This document shows, piece after piece, positions 43,056 through 51,257 of a DNA stretch of 64,000 bases. Positions within the stretch are counted from its first letter, which is position 1, and the number at the start of each line of letters is the position of its first letter. The DNA is taken from assembly GCA_945271295.1 (NCBI GenBank), contig CALYPG010000001.1, positions 186,001-250,000 on the forward strand, given 5' to 3'. Made by a program: the position numbers and the translations under genes. The notes beneath the pieces were generated by a model. That model did no database searches and was not told the origin of the DNA. It saw only the letters and a list, made by a program, of their open reading frames with translations. Origin of the DNA: an uncultured Gilliamella sp. GTDB lineage: Bacteria > Pseudomonadota > Gammaproteobacteria > Enterobacterales > Orbaceae.

Positions 43056-44435
43056 ATGGATAGTATTTCTTGGCAAGATATAAGAAAGGTCATTGTCGAC
43101 TTTCTTCAGCAACGGCTTGCTAATAATAGTAGCTATAAATCGGAACTGGCAAAATTAGAAAAAGCTAAACAAGCCGGGGACGTTGTTGCAGTAAATGAGT
43201 CACAACAACAGCTTTCAGAATTAGCCAAACGATTTGATTTTGAAACCTGGATGGAAGATGCTGCAATGCGTAGGATTTCATGGATTACCATAGGAACACA
43301 TATTAGCAAAGGTATTCATTCTTCAAGTCTCGGTGAAAATATCAATTATTCAACTCAAACTAAGCCAATTAATCAAAATTATATATTATCTGCTACACCA
43401 TTATCTTTAAATGTAGATTGTTCAGGTAATGCTGCTGCATTGGATATATTCTCTTTATTAAATCAAATTGTTAAAGATGATAAAACAATTTTGCAATTAA
43501 TTATTGAAGATCATCTGGCTGTTGTAACCGCACTTTCAGATGATAAACAAAAAGCATCTCTTTATTTGGCTAATATTAAAAAAGCGATCTTTGATGATTT
43601 TCAACATCCCAAAGCATCCGAGCTAAATAAGCAAATTTTTTGGCCTAACGCAGAGGAGACTTATTTATCTCAGCAAGATGATAATTATCGGTTATTAATT
43701 CCTCTACACCCGAGCAGCTTATGCCACCTTGTCTATCAAAAGGTACAAACAAGATTCTCGGATGAAAATAAAAAAGCACGGGAACAACGCCGTATTAAGG
43801 ATGTTGAACATCAACCTTATTTTAGTTTCCATCATTTAGCTGTAGTTAAATTGGGTGGTAGCAATCCGCAAGGAGTAAGTCAGCTAACCAGTAATCAAGG
43901 TGGGCGTAATTTTTTACTCCCTTCGATGCCACCTAAATTCGAAAAGTCACCAATTCCATCAATTGGCAAGCAACAAGAAACCATATTTAATCATGCATTG
44001 CAATACTTTTGCCGTTTTGGTTTTCGGTTACTGTTTGAGATGGTAGCCGCACCAGATAATGTGGTCGAAGAAAGGGATAATCGAAAAGATGCCTTTGCGG
44101 TGATTTTATCTTTGCTACTTAAGTTTGCCAGACATATTCAACACACAATGCCGGCAGGATGGAGCCGTGAGTCATCCCTCAATTTTAATCAAAAATTATG
44201 GTTGGATCCTAAACGAGCAGAGTTGGAGGATGAAAGCGATTTTAAACAACAGTATGAATTAGGCAATTGGCAAGATGAACTTGAAAAGCAATTTGCCTTT
44301 TGGATCCAAACAGCTTTACAGGATAAATTCCCCACAATTCAACAACAATTTGCTGATCCTGAATTTAGAGAATGGCGCCGTGAATTTGGAAAGGCGGTAA
44401 AAGCAAGTCAACGTAAGCAGGAGGGCATCTTTTAA
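43056..44435 (+). CDS. csy1: Cascade large subunit Csy1 (Cas8f)
   Basis: 459 residues. Type I-F Csy1 pattern: an N-terminal helical region with FETWMEDAAMRRISWITIGTHISKGIHSSS, a middle part with LIPLHPSSLCHLVYQKVQ, and SNPQGVSQLTSNQGGRNFLLPS, a conserved Csy1 segment. It recognises the PAM and pairs with Csy2 at the crRNA 5' end. Very good ribosome-binding site AAGGAGG. It begins just after a strong terminator, with no room for an obvious promoter of its own, so expression probably needs read-through. Confidence 0.93.
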   Translation: MDSISWQDIRKVIVDFLQQRLANNSSYKSELAKLEKAKQAGDVVAVNESQQQLSELAKRFDFETWMEDAAMRRISWITIGTHISKGIHSSSLGENINYSTQTKPINQNYILSATPLSLNVDCSGNAAALDIFSLLNQIVKDDKTILQLIIEDHLAVVTALSDDKQKASLYLANIKKAIFDDFQHPKASELNKQIFWPNAEETYLSQQDDNYRLLIPLHPSSLCHLVYQKVQTRFSDENKKAREQRRIKDVEHQPYFSFHHLAVVKLGGSNPQGVSQLTSNQGGRNFLLPSMPPKFEKSPIPSIGKQQETIFNHALQYFCRFGFRLLFEMVAAPDNVVEERDNRKDAFAVILSLLLKFARHIQHTMPAGWSRESSLNFNQKLWLDPKRAELEDESDFKQQYELGNWQDELEKQFAFWIQTALQDKFPTIQQQFADPEFREWRREFGKAVKASQRKQEGIF

Positions 44436-45358
44436 TGGCAATGTTACGTTATTACTTATTATTTGATCATATTAAGATTCATAATGCTAATGCAATATCC
44501 AGCCCATTAACCTATGGCTTTCCAGCTATTTCTGGCTTTTTGGGGGCGATTCATGCCTTAAATCGTAAGATTGAATCTGATAACCCTATTTACCTTGATG
44601 GCGTGTTAATTGCTTGCCATGATTGTGATGTGCAAGTTTATAGGCCGAATGATTTTGCTGATTATACCTTCCGCTTAACCCGTAATCCACTGGCTAAAAA
44701 TGGTGATACTCGTTCCATTATTGAAGAAGGGCGCGTACATCTTGATGTGTCATTGCTTGTAGAAGTTAAGGTTGAAGATCGTGAAACTTTGGATGATGAC
44801 GAACAAAAACAAGCATTTATCAAGCAAATGCAGCAAAAACTGTTTCAACAACGTATTGCCGGTGGTCATGTAATATCAATTGAATCGGTAGAGTTATATT
44901 CCGCTTCAGAATCAAAAGATAATTTAATTAATGCATTATTACCAGCTTTTGTCTTAGTTGAAGCACCTCAAGATCTGCACAATATAACCGCGGAACTACA
45001 GCAGCAAGATCCTAATGCAACAGCGCTCGATGCATTAATCGAAACGGCAATGTTACATCATAATCCGCAAGAGAAAGATCATTGGCAAACCACCTCGGTT
45101 AAACAAGGTCGCGGTTGGCTAGTGCCATTGCATTTGGGTTATCAAGCGATTTCACCTTTATTTGCTGCTGGCAAATTGCAAGAAGCTCGCAGTAATCAGC
45201 ATCAATCGCAATTTGTCGAATGTATTTATGGCATGGGTAAATGGGTATTTCCGTTACGTTTAAAGGAAGATTTTGCCCAAGCTTTTTGGCGTTATAACTG
45301 CAGTGAATTGCAAGCCAATGGCGCAGAAATTTATATTATTAATCAAACAACCAATTAA
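44435..45358 (+). CDS. csy2: Cascade subunit Csy2 (Cas5f)
   Basis: 307 residues. RYYLLFDHIKIHNANAISSPLTYGFPAISGFLGAIHAL, the RAMP-type N-terminal fold with the Gly-rich turn, is typical of Csy2; GRGWLVPLHLGYQAISPL and the EAR-containing C-terminus also fit. It caps the crRNA 5' handle with Csy1. Its start overlaps the csy1 stop (TAATG), so translation is coupled. Confidence 0.93.
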   Translation: MAMLRYYLLFDHIKIHNANAISSPLTYGFPAISGFLGAIHALNRKIESDNPIYLDGVLIACHDCDVQVYRPNDFADYTFRLTRNPLAKNGDTRSIIEEGRVHLDVSLLVEVKVEDRETLDDDEQKQAFIKQMQQKLFQQRIAGGHVISIESVELYSASESKDNLINALLPAFVLVEAPQDLHNITAELQQQDPNATALDALIETAMLHHNPQEKDHWQTTSVKQGRGWLVPLHLGYQAISPLFAAGKLQEARSNQHQSQFVECIYGMGKWVFPLRLKEDFAQAFWRYNCSELQANGAEIYIINQTTN

Positions 45359-45391
45359 GTAAGTTTAGAATTATAGAATAAGGAATAAATT

Positions 45392-46402
45392 ATGAGTAAA
45401 GATAAATTAACCACCGCAAGCGTACTGGCATTTGAACGTTGTTTTGACATCTCTGATGCGATTTTTGCCCAACAAAATAGTGCCGATACGAATAAATTAA
45501 CGCCAGTTATTTTAACCGAAAAATCAGTACGCGGTACGATTTCTAACCGTTTAAAAAATGCTGTGGCAAGTGATCCCACCAAATTAGATGCGGAAATTCA
45601 AAAAGCTAATTTACAAACTGTTGATGTTGCAGCATTAGATGCCGATAAAGACACCTTAGTAGTAAGTTGGAGCTGTAAAGTATTAGCTTTCTTAGGTAAA
45701 CCGTCAGTATGTAATGATATTGATTACCAAGAGGAATTAATTAAAACCACTCAAGACTATATAAACTCTGTAGGTATGACAACATTAGCTAAACGTTATG
45801 CTATTAATATCTTAAATGGTCGTTGGTTATGGCGGAACCGTATGGCAGCTGAGCATATTAGTCTTTCCATTACTCGTAAAGATAGTGAAGAACCGATAAT
45901 TGCAGTGAGTGATATAAAACAATATCAGCTTAATTCATTCGATTATGATGATCAATCGGTGAATGATTTAGCCACCTTAATTGAAGCGGGATTAACAGGT
46001 AAAGAGTTTGTGATTTTTAATATTCAAGCCAATCTAAAAATGGGGCATGGTCAAGAAGTTTACCCTTCACAAGAGTTGATTTTAGATACCGGCAAAGCCA
46101 AAAGTAAAGTGCTATATGAAAAAAATAACCAAGCAGCAATGCATTCACAAAAAATTAGTAATGCTATTCGCACTATTGATACTTGGTATGATGAATCAGT
46201 TGAATTTCCAATTGCCATCGAACCTTATGGTGCCGTAACCACTATGGGGCATGCCTTCCGTCAACCTAAACAAAAATTAGATTTTTATAATCTATTTGAT
46301 AATTGGGTGTTAAAAGGCGAAAAACCGGCGCTAGAACAACAACATTATGTGATTGCGGTATTAATTCGTGGTGGTGTATTTGGTGCCAGCGGTAAGGAGT
46401 AA
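45392..46402 (+). CDS. csy3: Cascade backbone subunit Csy3 (Cas7f)
   Basis: 336 residues. SVLAFERCFDISDAIFAQQN at the start, then SWSCKVLAFLGKPSVCND, YAINILNGRWLWRNR and EPYGAVTTMGHAFRQPKQKLD, all Csy3 hallmarks. Six copies form the crRNA-binding backbone. AAGGAATAAATT precedes the ATG. Confidence 0.95.
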   Translation: MSKDKLTTASVLAFERCFDISDAIFAQQNSADTNKLTPVILTEKSVRGTISNRLKNAVASDPTKLDAEIQKANLQTVDVAALDADKDTLVVSWSCKVLAFLGKPSVCNDIDYQEELIKTTQDYINSVGMTTLAKRYAINILNGRWLWRNRMAAEHISLSITRKDSEEPIIAVSDIKQYQLNSFDYDDQSVNDLATLIEAGLTGKEFVIFNIQANLKMGHGQEVYPSQELILDTGKAKSKVLYEKNNQAAMHSQKISNAIRTIDTWYDESVEFPIAIEPYGAVTTMGHAFRQPKQKLDFYNLFDNWVLKGEKPALEQQHYVIAVLIRGGVFGASGKE

Positions 46403-46407
46403 ATCAT

Positions 46408-46977
46408 ATGCTCACACATTATTTTGAATTGCGAGCGATCCCACAAATTGAGATAACCGAAGTGGATGTAATGAATCAACTTATGCAATCACTACATCAA
46501 GTTTTGGTTAATCATCAAGGCAATATTGGGGTTAGCTTTCCCTGTTATAACCTGCATCGTACTTTAGGCGGTATTATTCGCCTGTTTGGTACCGAAGCAG
46601 AATTAAATAAGTTGCTCGCAGATCTCAAACAAAAATCGTCAGTGACAGATTATGCTTTAGCGTTACCCATTACACCTATACCAACCAGTGTAACAGGTTA
46701 CTTACGCTTGATTAGGGTAAATCCAAAAGGGCAAAGTGCTTTAAGGCGAGCCGAAAAACGGTTAACTGCCCAAGGTAAATGGTCTGATGAAGTAAAAAAT
46801 AAAATGATAGAAAAATGGGGTAGTGTGAATTTAGCGTATCCACATCTACATTTTTCCAGTAAAAGTACGGGTCAACAATTTATCATGTGGTTAAAACAAG
46901 AACAATGTACTGAATCAATATCTGGGACATTCAATAGTTATGGACTAAGCCAAACAGCAACCGTCCCTAATTTTTAA
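46408..46977 (+). CDS. csy4: CRISPR repeat endoribonuclease Csy4 (Cas6f)
   Basis: 189 residues. The catalytic His lies in SLHQVLV (H30, equivalent to H29 of Pseudomonas Csy4), the catalytic Ser in SKSTGQQF, and the C-terminal SYGLSQTATVPNF matches CYGLSKGGFVPWF. The Arg-rich helix that grips the repeat hairpin is LRRAEKRL. Around the major-groove contact the sequence is LRLIRVNPKG, where Pseudomonas has SRVQAKSNP, so the residue aligned with Q104 looks changed. It cleaves array RNA at the base of each repeat stem. The array begins 138 bases downstream. Confidence 0.94.
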   Translation: MLTHYFELRAIPQIEITEVDVMNQLMQSLHQVLVNHQGNIGVSFPCYNLHRTLGGIIRLFGTEAELNKLLADLKQKSSVTDYALALPITPIPTSVTGYLRLIRVNPKGQSALRRAEKRLTAQGKWSDEVKNKMIEKWGSVNLAYPHLHFSSKSTGQQFIMWLKQEQCTESISGTFNSYGLSQTATVPNF

Positions 46978-46984
46978 TTTACCA

Positions 46985-47053
46985 ACCCTTTTTTTGAGAC
47001 TATTTTTAACTAATTGATTTTTAACATAATTAAATAAAGCTCAAAAAAAGGGT
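46985..47053 (+). repeat. 14-bp inverted repeat in the CRISPR leader
   Basis: Perfect arms ACCCTTTTTTTGAG (46985-46998) and CTCAAAAAAAGGGT (47040-47053) separated by 41 bases that contain the IHF consensus. The left arm, just after csy4, has a T7 tract. Confidence 0.85.
47007..47019 (-). promoter_or_regulatory. IHF-binding consensus in the CRISPR leader
   Basis: The minus strand reads AATCAATTAGTTA, a full match to the IHF consensus WATCAANNNNTTR, about 96 bases upstream of the first repeat. IHF bending of the leader assists spacer integration in type I-E and I-F systems; its role here is inferred. Confidence 0.6.
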
Positions 47054-47075
47054 GAAAATGATAAAAAGTATCATA

Positions 47076-47087
47076 TGCTCTTTAACA
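47076..47087 (+). promoter_or_regulatory. boxA antitermination element in the CRISPR leader
   Basis: TGCTCTTTAACA is identical to the rRNA-operon boxA core of Enterobacterales and lies 27 bases before the first repeat on the transcribed strand. NusB-NusE bind this RNA and assemble an antitermination complex. Confidence 0.85.
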
Positions 47088-47114
47088 ATCAGGAAATTCT
47101 GGAAAAAATTTCTA

Positions 47115-49362
47115 CTTCAATGCCGCATAGGCAGTTTAGAAATGTTACTGTTTTACTGCTGTTTGCTAGGTTTACTTCAATGCCGCATAGGCAGTTTAGA
47201 AATTTTGCCCCGAAGTTTGGGGCTTTTTTCGAGGCTTCAATGCCGCATAGGCAGTTTAGAAATTTAATGTGCCAGCAACAGGAGAGCTTGACCGCTTCAA
47301 TGCCGCATAGGCAGTTTAGAAAAACATCGAGCTTGCAAATGGTATTAGGCTCTGCTTCAATGCCGCATAGGCAGTTTAGAAATTACCGTCGGGCAAATAC
47401 TTAATATTTGCTTCCTTCAATGCCGCATAGGCAGTTTAGAAAAGCTGGATTAAATTTAAATGTACCTATTTTTACTTCAATGCCGCATAGGCAGTTTAGA
47501 AATCTAACCCTTTTAATGATTTGTTCAGTCGTTTCTTCAATGCCGCATAGGCAGTTTAGAAATACGTTAAAATCCATCCCGATGTAAAGAGTATCTTCAA
47601 TGCCGCATAGGCAGTTTAGAAAAAATAGGTAATCAGAAAATGAATTTAGAGACTCTTCAATGCCGCATAGGCAGTTTAGAAACTATAAAATCACCTACAC
47701 AAAAACAAAAGGACCTTCAATGCCGCATAGGCAGTTTAGAAAAACCGGCAGATTGATTTTTAATTTCATTCTGCCTTCAATGCCGCATAGGCAGTTTAGA
47801 AATCCATCATGGCCAGACATGATGACATTTAAATCTTCAATGCCGCATAGGCAGTTTAGAAATGCTGATGTATTAATTTGCTACAAGGCGCAGTCTTCAA
47901 TGCCGCATAGGCAGTTTAGAAAATCTCAAGTGGTTTGCATGCATTATTATAAATCTTCAATGCCGCATAGGCAGTTTAGAAAAAATCGGGGAAAGCGCGG
48001 GCTTTATTGCTGAACTTCAATGCCGCATAGGCAGTTTAGAAAATATTGCAAAAACGCCTAATGATATTGTTAAACTTCAATGCCGCATAGGCAGTTTAGA
48101 AAGACGGCTTTGTTATGAGAAGGGCAGCGGTATGCTTCAATGCCGCATAGGCAGTTTAGAAAGGATCGGCTTCTGCGATAACTATACCGACCATCTTCAA
48201 TGCCGCATAGGCAGTTTAGAAAGTATGGAAGATGTTGGCGCAAAAATTCGTCAGCTTCAATGCCGCATAGGCAGTTTAGAAATCTAACTTATTTTTAAGT
48301 TCTGCTATTTCTCGCTTCAATGCCGCATAGGCAGTTTAGAAAGCGTCGCGACGCTCTTCCGGTATGGGTTCTCCCTTCAATGCCGCATAGGCAGTTTAGA
48401 AAAGATTGTCTCAATGATTGAATGGCTAACGCACCTTCAATGCCGCATAGGCAGTTTAGAAAAATAATGATTTAATCAAAGGTAAACAGTGGCTCTTCAA
48501 TGCCGCATAGGCAGTTTAGAAAAACAAACAAAAAGCGGCGTTCTACTTCGTCAGCTTCAATGCCGCATAGGCAGTTTAGAAAGTGTGTAAACTGTATTGA
48601 CTCCGTAGGTGTTTCTTCAATGCCGCATAGGCAGTTTAGAAATCTAACCCTTTTGATAATTTGCTCGGTTGTTTCTTCAATGCCGCATAGGCAGTTTAGA
48701 AAGCTCATTTCATCACCCTTCGTTAACAACGTAACTTCAATGCCGCATAGGCAGTTTAGAAACCGATCGCAACCCCGCCGGCGGTCAAATCATGCTTCAA
48801 TGCCGCATAGGCAGTTTAGAAAGCTTACCCAAACCCAGTTGCCGCATACTTCAACTTCAATGCCGCATAGGCAGTTTAGAAAAGATTATTAGAAGCGACA
48901 TCAAAACTATTGCACTTCAATGCCGCATAGGCAGTTTAGAAACGTCGCCGGATTTGTAATAAGTTCTAAAATTTCTTCAATGCCGCATAGGCAGTTTAGA
49001 AAGTTTCAATTTCACGTAAGCTATTGGTCATTTCCTTCAATGCCGCATAGGCAGTTTAGAAATGCCTTATCAAGGTTGAACAACCGCAGGGCGTCTTCAA
49101 TGCCGCATAGGCAGTTTAGAAAATTATCTCTATTTAAATTTAAATTTAACAATACTTCAATGCCGCATAGGCAGTTTAGAAAAGTCCTGATAAAGATATC
49201 CACCAGGGGAAGCACTTCAATGCCGCATAGGTAGTTTAGAAAAACTGATTAAAATATGTAAAACATGATACAATGTTTAGTGCCGTATAGGCAGTTTAGA
49301 AAATCTAGTTATTTTAGATAGTTTGAAGACATGGGTTCAATGCCGCATAGGCAGTTTAGAAA
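47115..49362 (+). CRISPR. Type I-F CRISPR array, 38 repeats, 37 spacers (plus a decayed 39th repeat to 49422)
   Basis: 28-bp repeats with core TGCCGCATAGGCAG and 3' handle TTTAGAAA, every 60 bases without exception, so all spacers are 32 bp. Repeats 1-35 are identical; repeat 36 (49215) has one change (GGCAG to GGTAG); repeat 37 (49275-49302) is degenerate with loop GTATA; repeat 38 (49335-49362) starts with G instead of C; 49395-49422 is a decayed remnant in the same phase. Handle orientation and decay at the right end place the leader on the left and transcription on the plus strand. Spacers are all different, but 7 and 26 are homologous. Confidence 0.99.
47207..47229 (+). terminator. Intrinsic-terminator-like hairpin inside spacer 2
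   Basis: GCCCC-GAAGTTT-GGGGC followed directly by TTTTTT on the transcribed strand. Short but all-GC stem with a full U tract. Confidence 0.6.
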
Positions 49363-49562
49363 TTAAGAAGTAATTACACTCTCCAAGTTTTGGGTTCATG
49401 GCTGTGTAAGTGATTTATAAAAAATAGTCGATAATTAAGAAACAGCAGAGCAAATAAAGACGAAAAAGTGAATTTAGGCTTTGTTTGATATTATTTATGA
49501 TGTTAAAACTCCGATGTTTTGGTTTGCGTGTTTAAGGTTAATTTTATTATTATTTTGTTGAA

Positions 49563-50759
49563 TTATTGTTGTTTAATCCTGTGATTATTAATAGAAATAT
49601 ATAAAATACAAATGACCAATATACCTAATAACATAAGATAAAGTTGGTTGTGTAAATAAGGGTATAAGCCCGATCCAATCAGTGGCCCTGCAATAAAACC
49701 TAATGACATTGCTGCTTGTAAAATTGCGGTAACTTGTCCTTGAATATTGGCTTCACAGCGTTGTGATGCATGGCTAATAATACCGGGATAAATAAAGCCA
49801 TTGGCTATGCCAAAAAAAGCGAAAGCAATTAATATCATATAAATGTTAGATGATATAAACAGTAGTATTAAAGTCAGTAATAAAGCCATAATACCTAAAT
49901 TAATCATTGTATTAGCTGATGGTTTCCAACGTTGGATAATAATCCCTTGGTTAATGACCGAGCTAATTGCACTCACGGTAAAAGCAATACTCACCCATTT
50001 AGCCGTCGCTATTGTTGATATTTGGTGATTATCTTGTATAAAAAAAGCGATGGTTTGTTGTGTGGATGAAAACACAATAAATGCAATAGACATAAGCACA
50101 ATCGATGTTCTGAGTCTTTTATCGAACAAATTAAGCTTGTTAGTTTGAGGTTTGGTAGTTAAATCGGAATAACGGTTTGGTGAGATTGATTTAATTGCAA
50201 TCGTTAGCGGTAATAACATCACAATTGACGATAAAATGAGTGGAATTAATATTCCCCATGGAATAATAATACTCGCAATTGCAGGGCCTAGTATCATGCC
50301 TAAACCAAACATCATGCCAACTATTGCCATTTTTGATGGGCGTTGATTTAACGTGGTGTGATTAATAATATAAGTTTGAGCTGCAGGCATAATGGCGGCA
50401 GAAAAAATAGCAAATAAGCAGCGGGTTATCAGTAATAAAGTAATGGTAACCAAGACATTTAAATGACGCAATAAAGCGTACCATAAAATAGCCGCAAATA
50501 AGAGATTAAACAGGGCATAGCCAATCACACCGGTAATTAAAACGCGTTTACTGCCAGAACTATCCACTTTACGCCCCCAAAATGTTGACGATAAAAATGA
50601 AATCAGTGCTGCCGAACTTATAATGAGGCCAGTTTGAAATTCGGTTATAGTCAGATCACGAGCCAAAGGTGGAAATATGGCAAATACAATCGATTGTCCT
50701 GCACCAACCATTAAAATAAAAAAATAAATTGTATTAAAACTGTTTTTTGAATTAATCAT
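49563..50759 (-). CDS. MFS transporter (drug/siderophore exporter type)
   Basis: 398 residues with 12 predicted helices. FWGRKVDSSGSKRVLITG is the loop 2-3 MFS signature, and GMMFGLGMILGPAIAS near residue 150 is the motif C typical of antiporters (TetA/Bcr-like exporters). A near-perfect Fur box lies about 200 bases upstream, so regulation by iron is likely, and export of a siderophore is possible though no synthesis genes are present. The substrate is unknown. It is convergent with the CRISPR array. Confidence 0.75.
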   Translation of the reverse strand: MINSKNSFNTIYFFILMVGAGQSIVFAIFPPLARDLTITEFQTGLIISSAALISFLSSTFWGRKVDSSGSKRVLITGVIGYALFNLLFAAILWYALLRHLNVLVTITLLLITRCLFAIFSAAIMPAAQTYIINHTTLNQRPSKMAIVGMMFGLGMILGPAIASIIIPWGILIPLILSSIVMLLPLTIAIKSISPNRYSDLTTKPQTNKLNLFDKRLRTSIVLMSIAFIVFSSTQQTIAFFIQDNHQISTIATAKWVSIAFTVSAISSVINQGIIIQRWKPSANTMINLGIMALLLTLILLFISSNIYMILIAFAFFGIANGFIYPGIISHASQRCEANIQGQVTAILQAAMSLGFIAGPLIGSGLYPYLHNQLYLMLLGILVICILYISINNHRIKQQ

Positions 50760-50957
50760 TTAATTTCCTTAATTTGGCTGTTTTTTCGGGTGTAACTAAT
50801 AACAAACTTCTGCAAAAACACCAGAATAGTTGGTTTAGTATTATCTTTAACATATTAACTTTTATTAAAAATTCAGTTTTAAACTGAATAATACTGCAAT
50901 ACTGCGTAATGATGTCATCTTTATTTTTTATCGGATGATTTAAAATTTATGAAGTAT

Positions 50958-50976
50958 TATAATGATAATCATTATC
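50958..50976. promoter_or_regulatory. Near-perfect Fur box
   Basis: TATAATGATAATCATTATC matches 18 of 19 positions of the Fur consensus and is embedded in a longer palindrome ending CATTATT. It could serve the MFS gene (about 200 bases away, minus strand), a small frame at 51040, or the phosphatase gene at 51258. Confidence 0.85.
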
Positions 50977-51039
50977 ATTATTTTTTGGTAGTAAAAAGAT
51001 CGGATTTTATTCCTTTAATTTAATGATAGTGGTGAAGTC

Positions 51040-51147
51040 ATGATTGATTGGCAGTGTAAGATAAGAGGGATTTGGGTTGTGATCGTTAATGATCAGAATA
51101 ACGATGAATCAAAATTAATTTTTAAAGTAAAAAGGTTGGGGGTGTAA
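51040..51147 (+). CDS. Possible small protein (35 residues) downstream of the Fur box
   Basis: ATG to TAA frame encoding MIDWQCKIRGIWVVIVNDQN and 15 further residues. It starts about 64 bases after the Fur box, and GGTGAAG just upstream could be a weak ribosome-binding site. It may be the remnant of a longer iron-regulated gene or chance. Confidence 0.2.
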   Translation: MIDWQCKIRGIWVVIVNDQNNDESKLIFKVKRLGV

Positions 51148-51257
51148 GAATAAAATTAATAAAAAAGTCAATGGTTACATTAGGCTTGAGTTTCGCTTTA
51201 AATGGTATAAAATTTGAACTCAAATCATTTTTAATATGTTATTAATAAGGTAATGCA

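Larger units (their letters stand above)
50760..51257. other. 498-bp intergenic region with Fur box
   Basis: Divergent promoter region between the MFS gene and the exported phosphatase gene. It contains the Fur box and a 35-codon open frame (51040-51147), listed separately. Nothing else is recognised. Confidence 0.5.

Noticed and set aside
48840-48870. Repeat-like sequence TTGCCGCATACTTCAA inside spacer 29
   Set aside because: Only half of the repeat core is matched and spacer length is still exactly 32, so it is not an inserted or rearranged repeat.
47052-48892. Long open frames on both strands across the CRISPR array
   Set aside because: They are products of the 60-bp (20-codon) periodicity and translate as repeated MPHRQFR or FLNCLCGIE units; not genes.
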